64,000 nt of DNA from Caballeronia udeis (GTDB lineage: Bacteria; Pseudomonadota; Gammaproteobacteria; Burkholderiales; Burkholderiaceae): assembly GCF_001544555.2 (NCBI RefSeq), contig NZ_FCOK02000011.1:96284-160283 (forward strand), written 5' to 3'. The position numbers and the translations under genes are program-made. Shown piece by piece: positions 7,083 to 15,594 of the stretch (its first letter is position 1; the number at the start of each line of letters is the position of its first letter). The notes below the pieces were generated by a model. It was given only the letters and a program-made list of their open reading frames with translations. It did not search any database and was not told the origin of the DNA.

Positions 7083-8120
7083 CTACGCGATGGAGTTCGA
7101 CGTCTTGATCGAATAGGGATTGAAGCGCACAACCTCATCGCCAAGCCACTCATTGAGCTGCGCAAATCGCCTTTGCAGGGGTTCGATTTCGTTCGCGCCG
7201 AACACTTGCGCGGCCGTGTCGGCCGCACCGAAACCGCCGGTATTGCTCGGCACGATTCCCATAAGCTGCGGCGGTACGCGGTGAGCTGCGAGCAAGTCGT
7301 CGCGCGTCACGTTCTTGATGTTGAAAAACTCATCCTTCGCCGTGACTTCCGAAACGGGTATGAGCTGGATGCCGTCTTTCTTTCCGTTCGGCGCGTACAT
7401 GAACAGGTTTCGGAAATTGCCCGGTCCCTTGCTGTTCTTCAAAGCCTCGCGCATGTTGTCAACATCGGTTTGACTTTGCGCCGCATCGGTCATGTACAGG
7501 ATGAAACCCGCGTGCGAACCGTTCTCGTAATACCGCCGGCGAAAGAGCGTCGCCGACTCGTTCAACCAGGCCGCGTGTAGGGCGCCGAGATATTCAGGCA
7601 AGCCATACACTTCCTGGTTAATGTCCGGCTCCATCAAATGATGGATCGAGCCGACCTCGAACTCGTGTTGCTGTTGCCACCCGTTGACCTGGTAAAACTT
7701 CTGCAAGTCTGTCGACCGGCGCAAGTATTTCGACGGTGCGCGTTTGAGCGCGAGGGTTCCGCCAAGCCTCGACCGTTGCCGCTCAATGTATCCATTGCCA
7801 AACACCAGGAAATCGAGCGACCACTTATCGAATTCCTCGCGCGTGAGCAACTTGTGCGGAATGAACGTGGCCGAAAGCACGTTGCGTTTAAAGTAAATCG
7901 CCGAGCTGTGATGCACACCAGCTCGAAACGATTTCGCCAGGCCGGCGAGCGACACCGGCGGCTCGAACCACTGACCGGCGGCCCACGTTTCGACGTAGTC
8001 AAGTATTTCGGCGCGGTCCATCACTGGCATGGCGTCGCCGAACGTGAAGGCCTCGGCCTTGGGCGGGGTTGAAGGTGCGGCCGGCGGTGCGGCGTGCGTG
8101 TGCTGTCTGCGCTTACTCAA
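7083..8120 (-). CDS. Q: Portal protein, P2 gpQ family
   Basis: 345 aa from TTG 8120, close to P2 Q (344 aa). The TTG overlaps the TGA of the terminase gene (TTGA), a typical coupled start. An upstream in-frame start would lie inside the terminase frame and add residues foreign to the family. Recognisable portal features include FGDAMPVMDRAEILDY near the start, the MEPDINQEVYGLPEYLGA region, and VPPQLMGIVPSNTGGFG in the clip/wing part. The protein forms the dodecameric ring at the capsid vertex through which DNA enters. It is transcribed leftward with P, divergent from O. Confidence 0.95.
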   Translation of the reverse strand: MSKRRQHTHAAPPAAPSTPPKAEAFTFGDAMPVMDRAEILDYVETWAAGQWFEPPVSLAGLAKSFRAGVHHSSAIYFKRNVLSATFIPHKLLTREEFDKWSLDFLVFGNGYIERQRSRLGGTLALKRAPSKYLRRSTDLQKFYQVNGWQQQHEFEVGSIHHLMEPDINQEVYGLPEYLGALHAAWLNESATLFRRRYYENGSHAGFILYMTDAAQSQTDVDNMREALKNSKGPGNFRNLFMYAPNGKKDGIQLIPVSEVTAKDEFFNIKNVTRDDLLAAHRVPPQLMGIVPSNTGGFGAADTAAQVFGANEIEPLQRRFAQLNEWLGDEVVRFNPYSIKTSNSIA

Positions 8121-9898
8121 TTTGAGAACTCCATAAAGCCGGTATTGTTTGCGGTGATGCCTTCTAACGGCTCGTTTCCGAGCGCGTGCAGGCACGCCCA
8201 CGCTAAGTCTGCGTGGCCTGTTTCCTCGTTCCTGCTGGCCTCATACGTGACTTTCTTGCCGCTCGCCGTCATCGTCTTTCGAATCGCCATAAACGATTGA
8301 GCTAAATCGGTCCAACCGGCATCGAATTCGAGCCGGCCCTTGCCGATCACGTTTAGGCCTTTGAGCACCAGGCGGCCTTTCACTTCAGGCGAGTAATTGA
8401 GTGCGACCGCGTGCGGGTAGAACTGGCGCACGAGCTGATAAACGCCCTGGCCGATGCCTGTCGTATCGATCGCCATATACGTCACGTTGTATTGCTGTGT
8501 GACCTGGCGAATTGCCTCGGCCTGTGCCTCGAAATCCATGCCGCGCCATTGGCACTTATGCAGCACGCGAAACTTGCCACCAGGCACGGCCGGCGGTGCG
8601 AGCACGATTAGGCCGGCGGAATCGCCCGATAGGGCAGGGTCATAACCTACCCAAACCGGGCGATATCCGAACGGCCGGCCGGCGAACGGTTTGAAGTCGT
8701 CGGCCCATTCATCCCAGGAATCGACCATGCAGCGTTGCAAGTCGGCGAGCGGGAAAATCGACGCGGTATCGTCGATAAACTGGCACATCAACAGGTTCGC
8801 GTATTCCTCGGCGCTGTATTCAAGGCGCAGCTCGTCGATATCGAATAAGTCGCAACCGCCGAACACGGCATCCTCGACCGTCACAATCTGACGCCATTGC
8901 CTGTCCTCGCAAAGACGCCCGCCGGCGAGCGCCTTGTGCGTTACGTCCATATGCAAGTGATCGACCTTTGCGCGGCCCCTGTTGTAATGCTCGCCGCTCC
9001 AAAACGTATAGGCGCCGTGTCCTATGCTCGATGGCGTTGAAAAATACGTCTTTCTCCATTGCTTGTGCATCGCCATGCCCGAGGCGACTTTGTTGAGCTG
9101 TTGGAATCCGCCGACCCAAAAATATTCATCGAAATAAAAATTGCCGTGGTAGCTCTGCGCGGTGCGCGCGTTCGTGCCGAGGAAATAGAGAATCGCCTCA
9201 TTCGGCAAAACGATCGGCTCGCCGGTCAATTCAACGTCTGCGGCCTCGCGGGCGAACTGGCATATGTACTGCCTGAAAACGTGCGCCTGTGCCTTGCTGG
9301 CCGACAAGAAAATTTGATTACGGCCCGTGTTGATCGCGTCGTCTAAGGCCTCGCGTGCGAAATACCAGGTAGCGCCTATCTGGCGCGACTTGAGGATGTT
9401 GCGGGTTCGCTGATGGCCTTGCCGATACCAAACCTTTTGATAGTCGAATAACGAATCGAGAAAGGCCTCGCGAATCTGCTGCGCCTGATCGTCGCTGATC
9501 GCGTTACGTGTTGCCTTCTCCTTTCGGGGCGCCGTGTTGCGCGCCTCGATATTTGGGTTCAAGTCGCTTTCTTTCCCCGTCTCGCCGTATTTGCGCACGC
9601 GCGCCGTGCGCTCGATCTGGCGCATGAGCAAGTCGACCTCTTTGAAGTCGCGGCCGTCTTTCTGGTCCTTCGCAATGAGCACCATGAGGCGCGTTTCGAT
9701 CGCCGTCTCGATGCGCTCGGCATGCGAGGCATCGGCCCACTTGTCGCGCTGTTTCCACGCCTCGACCGTAGGGCGTTTTTCTCCAATGTGTTTCGCGATC
9801 GACGAGACGCGCCAACCCTGCCAGTAGAGCGCGCGGGCTATACGGCGAGGGTCGGCGTTGTTTTCCAGAACGGGGGCAATGTCGGCAGTTTCGAGCAT
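8117..9898 (-). CDS. P: Terminase large subunit (ATPase/nuclease), P2 gpP family
   Basis: 593 aa from ATG 9898 (P2 P is 590). An N-terminal helix-turn-helix region (about 15-50) precedes the ATPase. The Walker A variant SRQIGATWYF lies at 171-180 and Walker B FYFDEYFW at about 254-261. The C-terminal RNase H-like nuclease has VGYDPALSGDSAG, MAIDTTGIG and a late HADLAWA motif. The enzyme cuts concatemers at cos and drives packaging through the portal. A frame 34 codons longer exists from TTG 10000, but it would run through the shared O/P control dyad, so I prefer the ATG. Confidence 0.95.
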   Translation of the reverse strand: MLETADIAPVLENNADPRRIARALYWQGWRVSSIAKHIGEKRPTVEAWKQRDKWADASHAERIETAIETRLMVLIAKDQKDGRDFKEVDLLMRQIERTARVRKYGETGKESDLNPNIEARNTAPRKEKATRNAISDDQAQQIREAFLDSLFDYQKVWYRQGHQRTRNILKSRQIGATWYFAREALDDAINTGRNQIFLSASKAQAHVFRQYICQFAREAADVELTGEPIVLPNEAILYFLGTNARTAQSYHGNFYFDEYFWVGGFQQLNKVASGMAMHKQWRKTYFSTPSSIGHGAYTFWSGEHYNRGRAKVDHLHMDVTHKALAGGRLCEDRQWRQIVTVEDAVFGGCDLFDIDELRLEYSAEEYANLLMCQFIDDTASIFPLADLQRCMVDSWDEWADDFKPFAGRPFGYRPVWVGYDPALSGDSAGLIVLAPPAVPGGKFRVLHKCQWRGMDFEAQAEAIRQVTQQYNVTYMAIDTTGIGQGVYQLVRQFYPHAVALNYSPEVKGRLVLKGLNVIGKGRLEFDAGWTDLAQSFMAIRKTMTASGKKVTYEASRNEETGHADLAWACLHALGNEPLEGITANNTGFMEFSN

Positions 9899-9944
9899 GC
9901 GGTAAGCGTACCCGCGACGCGCGCGCGCAAGGAGCCTAAGTGTT

Positions 9945-9963
9945 TGTATCCAAAGCGAAAACA
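9945..9963. promoter_or_regulatory. Candidate Ogr-type activator site between P and O
   Basis: A dyad TGT-N13-ACA lies in the divergent P/O region. It matches 15 of 19 bases with the site before gene V at 16501-16519. P2 late promoters carry a TGT-N12-ACA dyad at about -55 bound by Ogr/Delta proteins, and an Ogr-like gene is present at 31307. The spacing differs by one base from my memory of the P2 rule. Confidence 0.5.
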
Positions 9964-10061
9964 CTCGCCGCTCATTGAGACATTGCGCCCTCGAACGCAA
10001 TATGTGAACTCACGTTGAACCCTTAAACGACCCCTGTAATAACCCTGTTGGAGACCTAACG

Positions 10062-11078
10062 ATGCAATCTCGCAAGCTGTCGCTTATGTCGTTCGCCGTT
10101 GCGGCGATCGCGTTCGCTTTCACGATGGACGCACACGCGGCGACGCTCGCCGTGAGCACCGTACTTGCACCAATCGATTTCGCTGCGCATGGCCTGGGCG
10201 CCCTGGGTATCGGTTCCGTTGCACTGGCCGGCGCGAACGCCGACACGGTGAAGCATGCGGCAACGAAGTTTTTCCGCATTGCTGTCGAAGGCGCGACCAC
10301 GGACGGCCGCAACATCTCGCGCGAATGGCTCACGCAAATGGCGAAGAACTACAGCCCCGAGCTGTACGGCGCACGTCTGAATCTCGAACACTATCGCGGC
10401 ATCATTCCCGATGGTCCGTTCAAGGCATACGGCGACGTTCTCGCGCTCGAAACCCGCGACGAAACGGGCGTGCTCGCTGGAAAGCTCGGCCTCTATGCGC
10501 AAATTGCCCCGACGCCCGAACTCGTCGCGCTGACGAAGGCCAAGCAAAAAATCTATACCTCGTGCGAAGTCGACCCGTCTTTCGCCGACACCAAGCAAGC
10601 CTATTTGATCGGCCTGGCCGTGACCGATAGCCCGGCGAGCCTCGGAACTGAAATCCTTTCTTTCGCAGCTCAAAACCCGGCGGCCTCGCCGTTCGCGAGT
10701 CGCAAGGTAAGCCCGACGAACCTCTTTACGGTCGCCGACGAAACGGTGATCGAGCTGGAAGCGGAACCGGCGCCGGCTGCGCCCTCACTGTTCGCTCGCG
10801 TTGCCGAGCTGCTCGGCCTGGCGAAAGAGAAGGGCGCCAAAGACGACACGCGATTCGCTGACGTAACGCAAGCGGTCGAAGCGATCGCCACGCACGGCAA
10901 CGACCAGGCCGCGACATTGGCCGCCCTGCAAGCGACCGTCGCCGAGCTGACGGCCGCCGGCGAGCGCGATCGCCAAGCGTTCGCGGAGCTGCAAACGCAG
11001 CTCTCGACAACCGGCAACGGCCAACCCCTGCGGCCGGCGGCAACCGGCGCCAACGCCGAAATCAAAACCGACTGCTAA
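10062..11078 (+). CDS. O: Capsid scaffold/maturation protease, gpO family, with signal-like leader
   Basis: 338 aa. The gpO serine protease triad is present as D81 (TTDGR), H110 (NLEHYRG) and S167 (YTSCEVD). P2 has D19, H48 and S107, so this protein carries a 62-residue N-terminal extension. That extension starts with a basic and hydrophobic run (residues 1-22) ending in AHA, as in a Sec signal peptide. A GGAG ribosome binding site precedes the ATG. A GTG at codon 63 (10248) aligns with P2 Met1 but lacks a visible Shine-Dalgarno sequence. The C-terminal coiled coil (about 255-320) is the scaffold. It cleaves itself and the capsid protein during head assembly. Confidence 0.92.
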   Translation: MQSRKLSLMSFAVAAIAFAFTMDAHAATLAVSTVLAPIDFAAHGLGALGIGSVALAGANADTVKHAATKFFRIAVEGATTDGRNISREWLTQMAKNYSPELYGARLNLEHYRGIIPDGPFKAYGDVLALETRDETGVLAGKLGLYAQIAPTPELVALTKAKQKIYTSCEVDPSFADTKQAYLIGLAVTDSPASLGTEILSFAAQNPAASPFASRKVSPTNLFTVADETVIELEAEPAPAAPSLFARVAELLGLAKEKGAKDDTRFADVTQAVEAIATHGNDQAATLAALQATVAELTAAGERDRQAFAELQTQLSTTGNGQPLRPAATGANAEIKTDC

Positions 11079-11123
11079 ACCGACCCCCTCGGCACTTCCT
11101 CGACCCTTGGAGTAACACACAAC

Positions 11124-12128
11124 ATGCAGAACAAAACCCGCCTCGCTTTCAATGCCTACCTGGAAGCAATCGCGCAACTCAACGGCGTGCCGAGCGCGGC
11201 CGCTAAGTTTGCGGTCGACCCGAGCGTGCAACAAAAGCTTGAAACGCGCATGCAGGAATCGAGCACGTTCCTGTCGAAAATCAACGTGATGCCCGTTTCG
11301 GAACAACAGGGCGAAAAGCTCGGCCTCGGCATCGGCGGCCCGATCGCGAGCACGACCGACACGAAGGTGAAAGACCGCGAAACGACCGACCCGACCGATA
11401 TCGACTCGCACAAGTATTTCGCCTCGCAAACGAACTTCGATTCGCATGTGCCGTATGCGAAGCTCGACGCCTGGGCGAAATTCGCGGACTTTCAAACCCG
11501 CTTGCGTGACGCGATCGTGCAACGCATGGCGCTCGATCGCATCACGATCGGTTTCAACGGCAAGACGCGCGCGGCAACGTCCAATCGCGGTACAAACCCG
11601 TTGCTGCAAGACGTGAATATCGGATGGCTGCAAGCGTATCGCGATCAAGCTGCGGCTCGCGTGATGGCCGAGGGCAAGGCCGCCGGTAAGGTGCAAGTCG
11701 GCGCCGGCGGTGATTACGCCAACCTTGACGCCCTGGTGTATGACGCGGTGAACAGCCTGGTGGACGCATGGCACCGCGAGGATACGGCGCTCGTCGTGAT
11801 CTGCGGCCGCGAGCTGCTGCACGATAAGTATTTCCCGATTCTGAACCAGGACAACAAGCCGACCGAGCAAGCGGCGGCCGACATGATCGTGAGTCAGAAG
11901 CGCATCGGCGGTTTGCCGGCCGTGTCCGTTCCTTACTTCCCGGCCAACGCCATGATGGTTCAACGGCTCGATAACTTGTCGATCTACTGGCAAGAGGGCG
12001 CACGCCGTCGCACGATCGTCGACAACGCCAAGCGCGACCGTATCGAGAACTTCGAATCGAGCAACGATGCGTATGTCGTCGAAGATTTCGGCGCCGGCTG
12101 CATGGTCGAAAACATCACGGCGGTCTAA
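11124..12128 (+). CDS. N: Major capsid protein, P2 gpN family
   Basis: 334 aa (P2 N is 357 before processing). The opening MQNKTRLAFNAYLEAIAQLNGV and the segment SSTFLSKINVMPVSEQQGEKLG are family hallmarks, with an HK97-type fold expected. The N-terminal about 30 residues would be removed by the gpO protease. A GGAG ribosome binding site lies 10 bases before the ATG. The stop overlaps the start of M by one base. It builds the T=7 icosahedral shell around the gpO scaffold. Confidence 0.95.
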   Translation: MQNKTRLAFNAYLEAIAQLNGVPSAAAKFAVDPSVQQKLETRMQESSTFLSKINVMPVSEQQGEKLGLGIGGPIASTTDTKVKDRETTDPTDIDSHKYFASQTNFDSHVPYAKLDAWAKFADFQTRLRDAIVQRMALDRITIGFNGKTRAATSNRGTNPLLQDVNIGWLQAYRDQAAARVMAEGKAAGKVQVGAGGDYANLDALVYDAVNSLVDAWHREDTALVVICGRELLHDKYFPILNQDNKPTEQAAADMIVSQKRIGGLPAVSVPYFPANAMMVQRLDNLSIYWQEGARRRTIVDNAKRDRIENFESSNDAYVVEDFGAGCMVENITAV

Positions 12129-12790
12129 TGATGAAAAGCCCCGCCCAACGCCATTTTGAACGCGTGTCGGCCGAACAAGCTGCGGCCTCGGCCGCGCCTG
12201 GCGAATCCCTCGCCGGCGCAAACGCCTATGAGCTGATGCTTGTAAAGCTGTCGACCGATCGGCGCCGCTTGAAGTCGATTGCCTCGATTGAACAAAAGAT
12301 CAAGGTAAAGCGCGACGAGCTGTTACCCGAATACGTCGACTACGTGACCGGCTCGTTAAGTGGCGGGCGGGGCGCCCAGGATGACGTTTTAACCACGGTG
12401 ATGATCTGGCGCATCGATGCGGGCGACTATGCCGGCGCGCTCGATATCGCCCGGTACGCGATCAAGCACCGCATGACCTTGCCCGATCAATACGACCGGC
12501 CGCTCGCGACCGCGATCGCGGAGGAATTCGCCGAGGCGGCACTCGCGGATTTCAAAAAGGGCATTGCGATCGATTTCCTGCAGCTCGGCGAAGTCGCGGA
12601 ACTCACCGCGCCGGCCGACATGCACGACCAGGTGCGCGCCAAGATGCACAAGGCGATCGGCTACGCCGTGCAAAGCACCGATAGCGCGCTCGCCCTCCAA
12701 CACCTACGCCGTGCGCTCGAACTCGATTCGCGCGTCGGCGTAAAGCAAGACATTGCTCGTATTGAAAAAGCGAGCAATGCGGCCGGCTGA
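12128..12790 (+). CDS. M: Terminase small subunit, P2 gpM family
   Basis: 220 aa. The start SPAQRHFERVSA and the following ANAYELMLVKLSTDRRRLK are typical of gpM; P2 M is of similar size. The protein is mostly helical. It recognises cos DNA and recruits the gpP ATPase. Its ATG overlaps the N stop by one base (TAATG), which gives coupled translation at the stoichiometric boundary between structural and catalytic genes. Confidence 0.93.
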   Translation: MMKSPAQRHFERVSAEQAAASAAPGESLAGANAYELMLVKLSTDRRRLKSIASIEQKIKVKRDELLPEYVDYVTGSLSGGRGAQDDVLTTVMIWRIDAGDYAGALDIARYAIKHRMTLPDQYDRPLATAIAEEFAEAALADFKKGIAIDFLQLGEVAELTAPADMHDQVRAKMHKAIGYAVQSTDSALALQHLRRALELDSRVGVKQDIARIEKASNAAG

Positions 12791-12910
12791 TACCGCCGAC
12801 CGCACGTAACTAGCCCCCCCGGCTGGGTGGCGCCGGCCGACGAAATGCAACGCCTGACGGTTACGCATTTCCGACGCCGGCCCACCGCCCACATTTTCCG
12901 AGCTGAAGCC

Positions 12911-13402
12911 ATGACGAGTTTTAACGCGATCGCCGCGCCGAGCATTACCCCCGAACCGACCCCGCCGGCCGCGTCGCTGATTGTCGAAAACATCGATTGG
13001 TTTCCGCCTATTGACCTGGCCGCCATGCGCGAAGCGGTGCGGCTCGACGGCACCGTGACACATGCCCGCTTGCGTGATGCGGTGATCGCCGCAATCGACG
13101 AAGTAAATCGCGAGCTGTCGACCTGGCGAGCTGCGCACCAGGCCGCGAACGTCGCAAGCCTGGCCGAGCTGCCGTCCGACAAAATCGGCGGTGAGAGCGT
13201 GCAGCTCGCGCGATATCGCCGCGCTGTCTATTTCCTCGCCCGTGCGGACCTGACCGAAAAATATCGCGACTTCGATAGCACGAAGTCGGGCGCCGCTGAT
13301 GCCGACGAGCTGGTGACAACGATCGACGCCGATCGCCGCAACGCGCGCCACGCGATCAACGATATGCGCGGCCTCTCGCGCACAACGATAGAGCTGATCT
13401 GA
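12911..13402 (+). CDS. L: Head completion/stabilisation protein, P2 gpL family
   Basis: 163 aa from ATG 12911 (P2 L is 169). The longer frame from 12827 would add 28 residues without resemblance, so the internal ATG is chosen. A conserved pattern of WFPPIDLAAMREAVRLDGTV near residue 30, and the RYRRAVYFLARADLTEKYRDFD stretch (as two motifs), mark the family. The protein closes the filled head and forms the connector with the tail. A 120-bp spacer separates it from M. Its stop overlaps the ATG of X. Confidence 0.93.
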   Translation: MTSFNAIAAPSITPEPTPPAASLIVENIDWFPPIDLAAMREAVRLDGTVTHARLRDAVIAAIDEVNRELSTWRAAHQAANVASLAELPSDKIGGESVQLARYRRAVYFLARADLTEKYRDFDSTKSGAADADELVTTIDADRRNARHAINDMRGLSRTTIELI

Positions 13403-13608
13403 TGCGCGTTTATGCACAACAGGGCGATACCGTCGATTCCCTTTGCTATCGCCACTACGGCCGCACGCGTGGCGTCGTGGAGGCAACGCTCGAATTGAAT
13501 GCGGGGCTTGCCGACCTCGGCCCGATATTGCCGCACGGCCAAGCCGTCGACCTGCCAGAAGCACCGAACGATCAACCAACCATCTCAACCGTAAAACTTT
13601 GGGATTAA
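13402..13608 (+). CDS. X: Tail protein X, P2 gpX family
   Basis: 68 aa (P2 X is 67). The RVYAQQGDTVDSLCYRHYG start is a LysM-like fold shared by phage tail X proteins. Its start codon overlaps the stop of L by one base. It is an essential small tail component in P2, thought to act at the baseplate or hub. Confidence 0.93.
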   Translation: MRVYAQQGDTVDSLCYRHYGRTRGVVEATLELNAGLADLGPILPHGQAVDLPEAPNDQPTISTVKLWD

Positions 13609-13624
13609 CCAGGAGTGCGCCGCT

Positions 13625-13963
13625 ATGGCCGAACCTAGTACCGCGCTCGCCGTCGCATCGGCCAGCATCGGCATTGCCAGCTTGTTTCCTGGCGTCGACG
13701 GAAATGCACTGATCGGCGCATTCACCGGCGCCGCGCTCGTCGTCGTGACCTCGAAAGACCTATCGATCGGCAAGCGTTTCGCCTACCTGGTGATTTCAAC
13801 AATTGCTGGATATCTGGCCGCGTCTGATGTCGTGCAGTGGACGCCGATAAAGAGCACGGGCGTTGCTGCTTTCTTCGCGGCCGCGCTGGCGATCACGGTG
13901 ACGCTGCAACTGATCGAGCGAGTGAAAACGTTCGACCTGTTGGCGTTGTTCAAAAGGGGCTGA
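13625..13963 (+). CDS. Putative holin, first of two
   Basis: 112 aa, with three or more hydrophobic segments (about 8-24, 30-45, 52-68 and 78-100) and a basic C-terminus. AGGAG precedes the ATG. Its place directly after X and before the endolysin is that of P2 holin Y, but the sequence is of a different holin-like family common in Burkholderia phages. Holins form the inner-membrane holes that time lysis. Confidence 0.75.
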   Translation: MAEPSTALAVASASIGIASLFPGVDGNALIGAFTGAALVVVTSKDLSIGKRFAYLVISTIAGYLAASDVVQWTPIKSTGVAAFFAAALAITVTLQLIERVKTFDLLALFKRG

Positions 13964-13966
13964 CCT

Positions 13967-14233
13967 ATGCACAACCCTCTCGCATTGATCGCGCTGATCG
14001 CCTACACCTTCGCGGCGTTTCGCATCCTCACTTATCGCCGAGACGGGGCGCGCTATCGGCATCACGTCGCCTGGTTTGCATGGCTCTTGCTCGTGGTCCT
14101 GGGCGGCTCTGCGATCGAGCTGGCGATCCACGCAAAAGCTATCGGCGTATTCGAAGCCGTGCGGGCGATCCTTTTTACGATTCTCGTTTTTGGCGTGCGG
14201 GGCAACGTCGCGCGCCTGCTTAGGAGCGAATAA
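13967..14233 (+). CDS. Putative holin or antiholin, Phage_holin_3-like
   Basis: 88 aa, starting 3 bp after the previous gene. There are three hydrophobic segments (about 4-20, 33-52 and 60-78) with basic loops, which resembles the three-helix Phage_holin_3 group. Two adjacent small membrane genes before an endolysin suggest a holin/antiholin pair or a two-component hole. Which one is the timer cannot be told from sequence. Confidence 0.75.
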   Translation: MHNPLALIALIAYTFAAFRILTYRRDGARYRHHVAWFAWLLLVVLGGSAIELAIHAKAIGVFEAVRAILFTILVFGVRGNVARLLRSE

Positions 14234-14235
14234 CA

Positions 14236-15036
14236 ATGATTCTGAGATACGGCGATATAGGCGACGATGTTGCTTTGCTGCAAAAGCGCCTCACGCGTGC
14301 GGGCTTTCCCGTCAATGAGACGCACATTTTCGACCACGCAACCGAATCCGCGGTGATGGCGCTGCAACGCGCTCGCGGCCTGGTGATCGATGGCATTGTC
14401 GGCCCGAAAACGCTTATCGCTTTGCCAGGCCTGGCGCTGCCTTCACACCTGAAAGATTCCGACCTGGTGAAAGCGGCCGGCACCCTGGGCGTGTCGGTCG
14501 CGTGTGTGCGCGCCGTGAATGAAGTCGAATCACGCGGACAAGGTTTCTTGCCTGACGGCCGGCCAAAGATCCTTTTCGAGCGCCACAAGTTTTATAAAGC
14601 CCTGGCCGATCGCAAGATCGACCCGGCGCCGCTCGCCGTGAAATATCCGAACATCGTATCGAGCACCGCCGGCGGATACCTGGGCGGGGCGGCCGAATAT
14701 TCGCGCCTTGCCCTGGCCGAACGCATTCACTCGGACGCCGCGCAAGAGTCGACGAGCTGGGGCGCGTTCCAAGTCATGGGCTTTAACTGGAAGCGCTTGG
14801 AGTATTCGAGCATTACCGATTTCGTCGCACGCATGCAGCAAAGCGAAGGCGATCACCTGGACTCGTTTGTGCGCTTTATCGCGGCCGACACGGCCTTGCT
14901 GGCCGCGTTGAAGGGTAAGAAGTGGGCGGCCTTCGCCAAGGGCTACAACGGGGCGGATTACGCCCGCAACATGTACGACACGAAGCTCGCCCAGGCGTAT
15001 GCGAAGTATGCCGAGCGCGAAAAGGCGGCGGCATGA
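14236..15036 (+). CDS. Endolysin: peptidoglycan-binding domain plus N-acetylmuramidase
   Basis: 266 aa. Residues 1-60 form a PG_binding_1 domain (GDIGDDVALLQKRLTRAG and DGIVGPKTLIAL). Residues about 75-260 match the N-acetylmuramidase (DUF3380) family. Its likely catalytic Glu is in AVNEVESRGQGF, and ILFERHKFYK, ESTSWGAFQVMG and AKGYNG are further family motifs. It degrades the glycan backbone once the holin opens the membrane. There is no signal peptide, so it depends on the holin. It replaces the gpK type of P2. Its TGA overlaps the ATG of the Rz gene. Confidence 0.93.
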   Translation: MILRYGDIGDDVALLQKRLTRAGFPVNETHIFDHATESAVMALQRARGLVIDGIVGPKTLIALPGLALPSHLKDSDLVKAAGTLGVSVACVRAVNEVESRGQGFLPDGRPKILFERHKFYKALADRKIDPAPLAVKYPNIVSSTAGGYLGGAAEYSRLALAERIHSDAAQESTSWGAFQVMGFNWKRLEYSSITDFVARMQQSEGDHLDSFVRFIAADTALLAALKGKKWAAFAKGYNGADYARNMYDTKLAQAYAKYAEREKAAA

Positions 15037-15467
15037 ATGCGATGGCCGCTCGCCTGGTTGCGTGCCTCGTGGCGGCCCTGGCGCTCGTCGGCGCCTGGTT
15101 CTATGTCCAAGCCCTACGCGGCGACCTGGCGGCCGCCCAGGACACCGCACGCACGGCACAAGAGACGGTCGACCGGCGCGACGCCACGATCGCGCAGTTA
15201 CAGAAAACCGAGCGCGAGCACGCCCGCCAGCTCGCGCAGCTCGAACGCACCCGCCAGGGCGTCGCGGCCGACCTGGCCGCTCGTGAAACCGAACTAGAGG
15301 CTTTGAAGCATGAAAGCGAAACCGTGCGCGCCTGGGCTGATGGCGCTATCCCTGATGACGTTGTGCGCCTGTACACAAGCCCCGCGCTCACCGGAACCGC
15401 CGACCTCCTTTCAACAATGCGCGCCGGTAACGGCATGCACGATGCCGGCAATGTCGCCGCGCCGTAA
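15033..15467 (+). CDS. lysB: Rz-like spanin, inner-membrane subunit (LysB)
   Basis: 144 aa from ATG 15033, which overlaps the endolysin TGA (ATGA). One N-terminal membrane anchor (about residues 7-27) is followed by a long coiled coil (about 30-105) with DTARTAQETVDRRDATIAQL-type heptads. The C-terminal end is Gly/Ala-rich. Rz subunits span the periplasm and pair with Rz1 to fuse the inner and outer membranes in the last lysis step. The Rz1 gene is embedded in its 3' part in another frame. Confidence 0.9.
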   Translation: MNAMAARLVACLVAALALVGAWFYVQALRGDLAAAQDTARTAQETVDRRDATIAQLQKTEREHARQLAQLERTRQGVAADLAARETELEALKHESETVRAWADGAIPDDVVRLYTSPALTGTADLLSTMRAGNGMHDAGNVAAP

Positions 15468-15594
15468 CGGCGACCTGGCGCACGCGCTCGACGTGGCGCG
15501 CGCTGCCTGGGGCGATTGTGCGGCCCGCGTCGATATGGTTGTCGCTTGCCAGGCGAACGACCTGGCCGGCGCCCTGGGCGGCACCCATGAATAA
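15310..15594 (+). CDS. lysC: Rz1-like spanin lipoprotein (LysC)
   Basis: 94 aa, read in the +1 frame relative to lysB and overlapping its last 158 bases. The signal sequence ends in a lipobox at about SLMTLC, so the mature lipoprotein starts at Cys19. A Pro-rich stretch (APRSPEPP) follows, as usual for Rz1. The C-terminal half is longer than in lambda Rz1 and carries Cys residues. It is the outer-membrane partner of LysB. Its stop overlaps the ATG of R. Confidence 0.88.
   Translation: MKAKPCAPGLMALSLMTLCACTQAPRSPEPPTSFQQCAPVTACTMPAMSPRRNGDLAHALDVARAAWGDCAARVDMVVACQANDLAGALGGTHE

Noticed and set aside
10785..12221. 478-codon open frame on the minus strand
   Set aside because: It lies antisense to the scaffold and capsid genes, with Arg/His-rich composition typical of a shadow frame in high-GC DNA.
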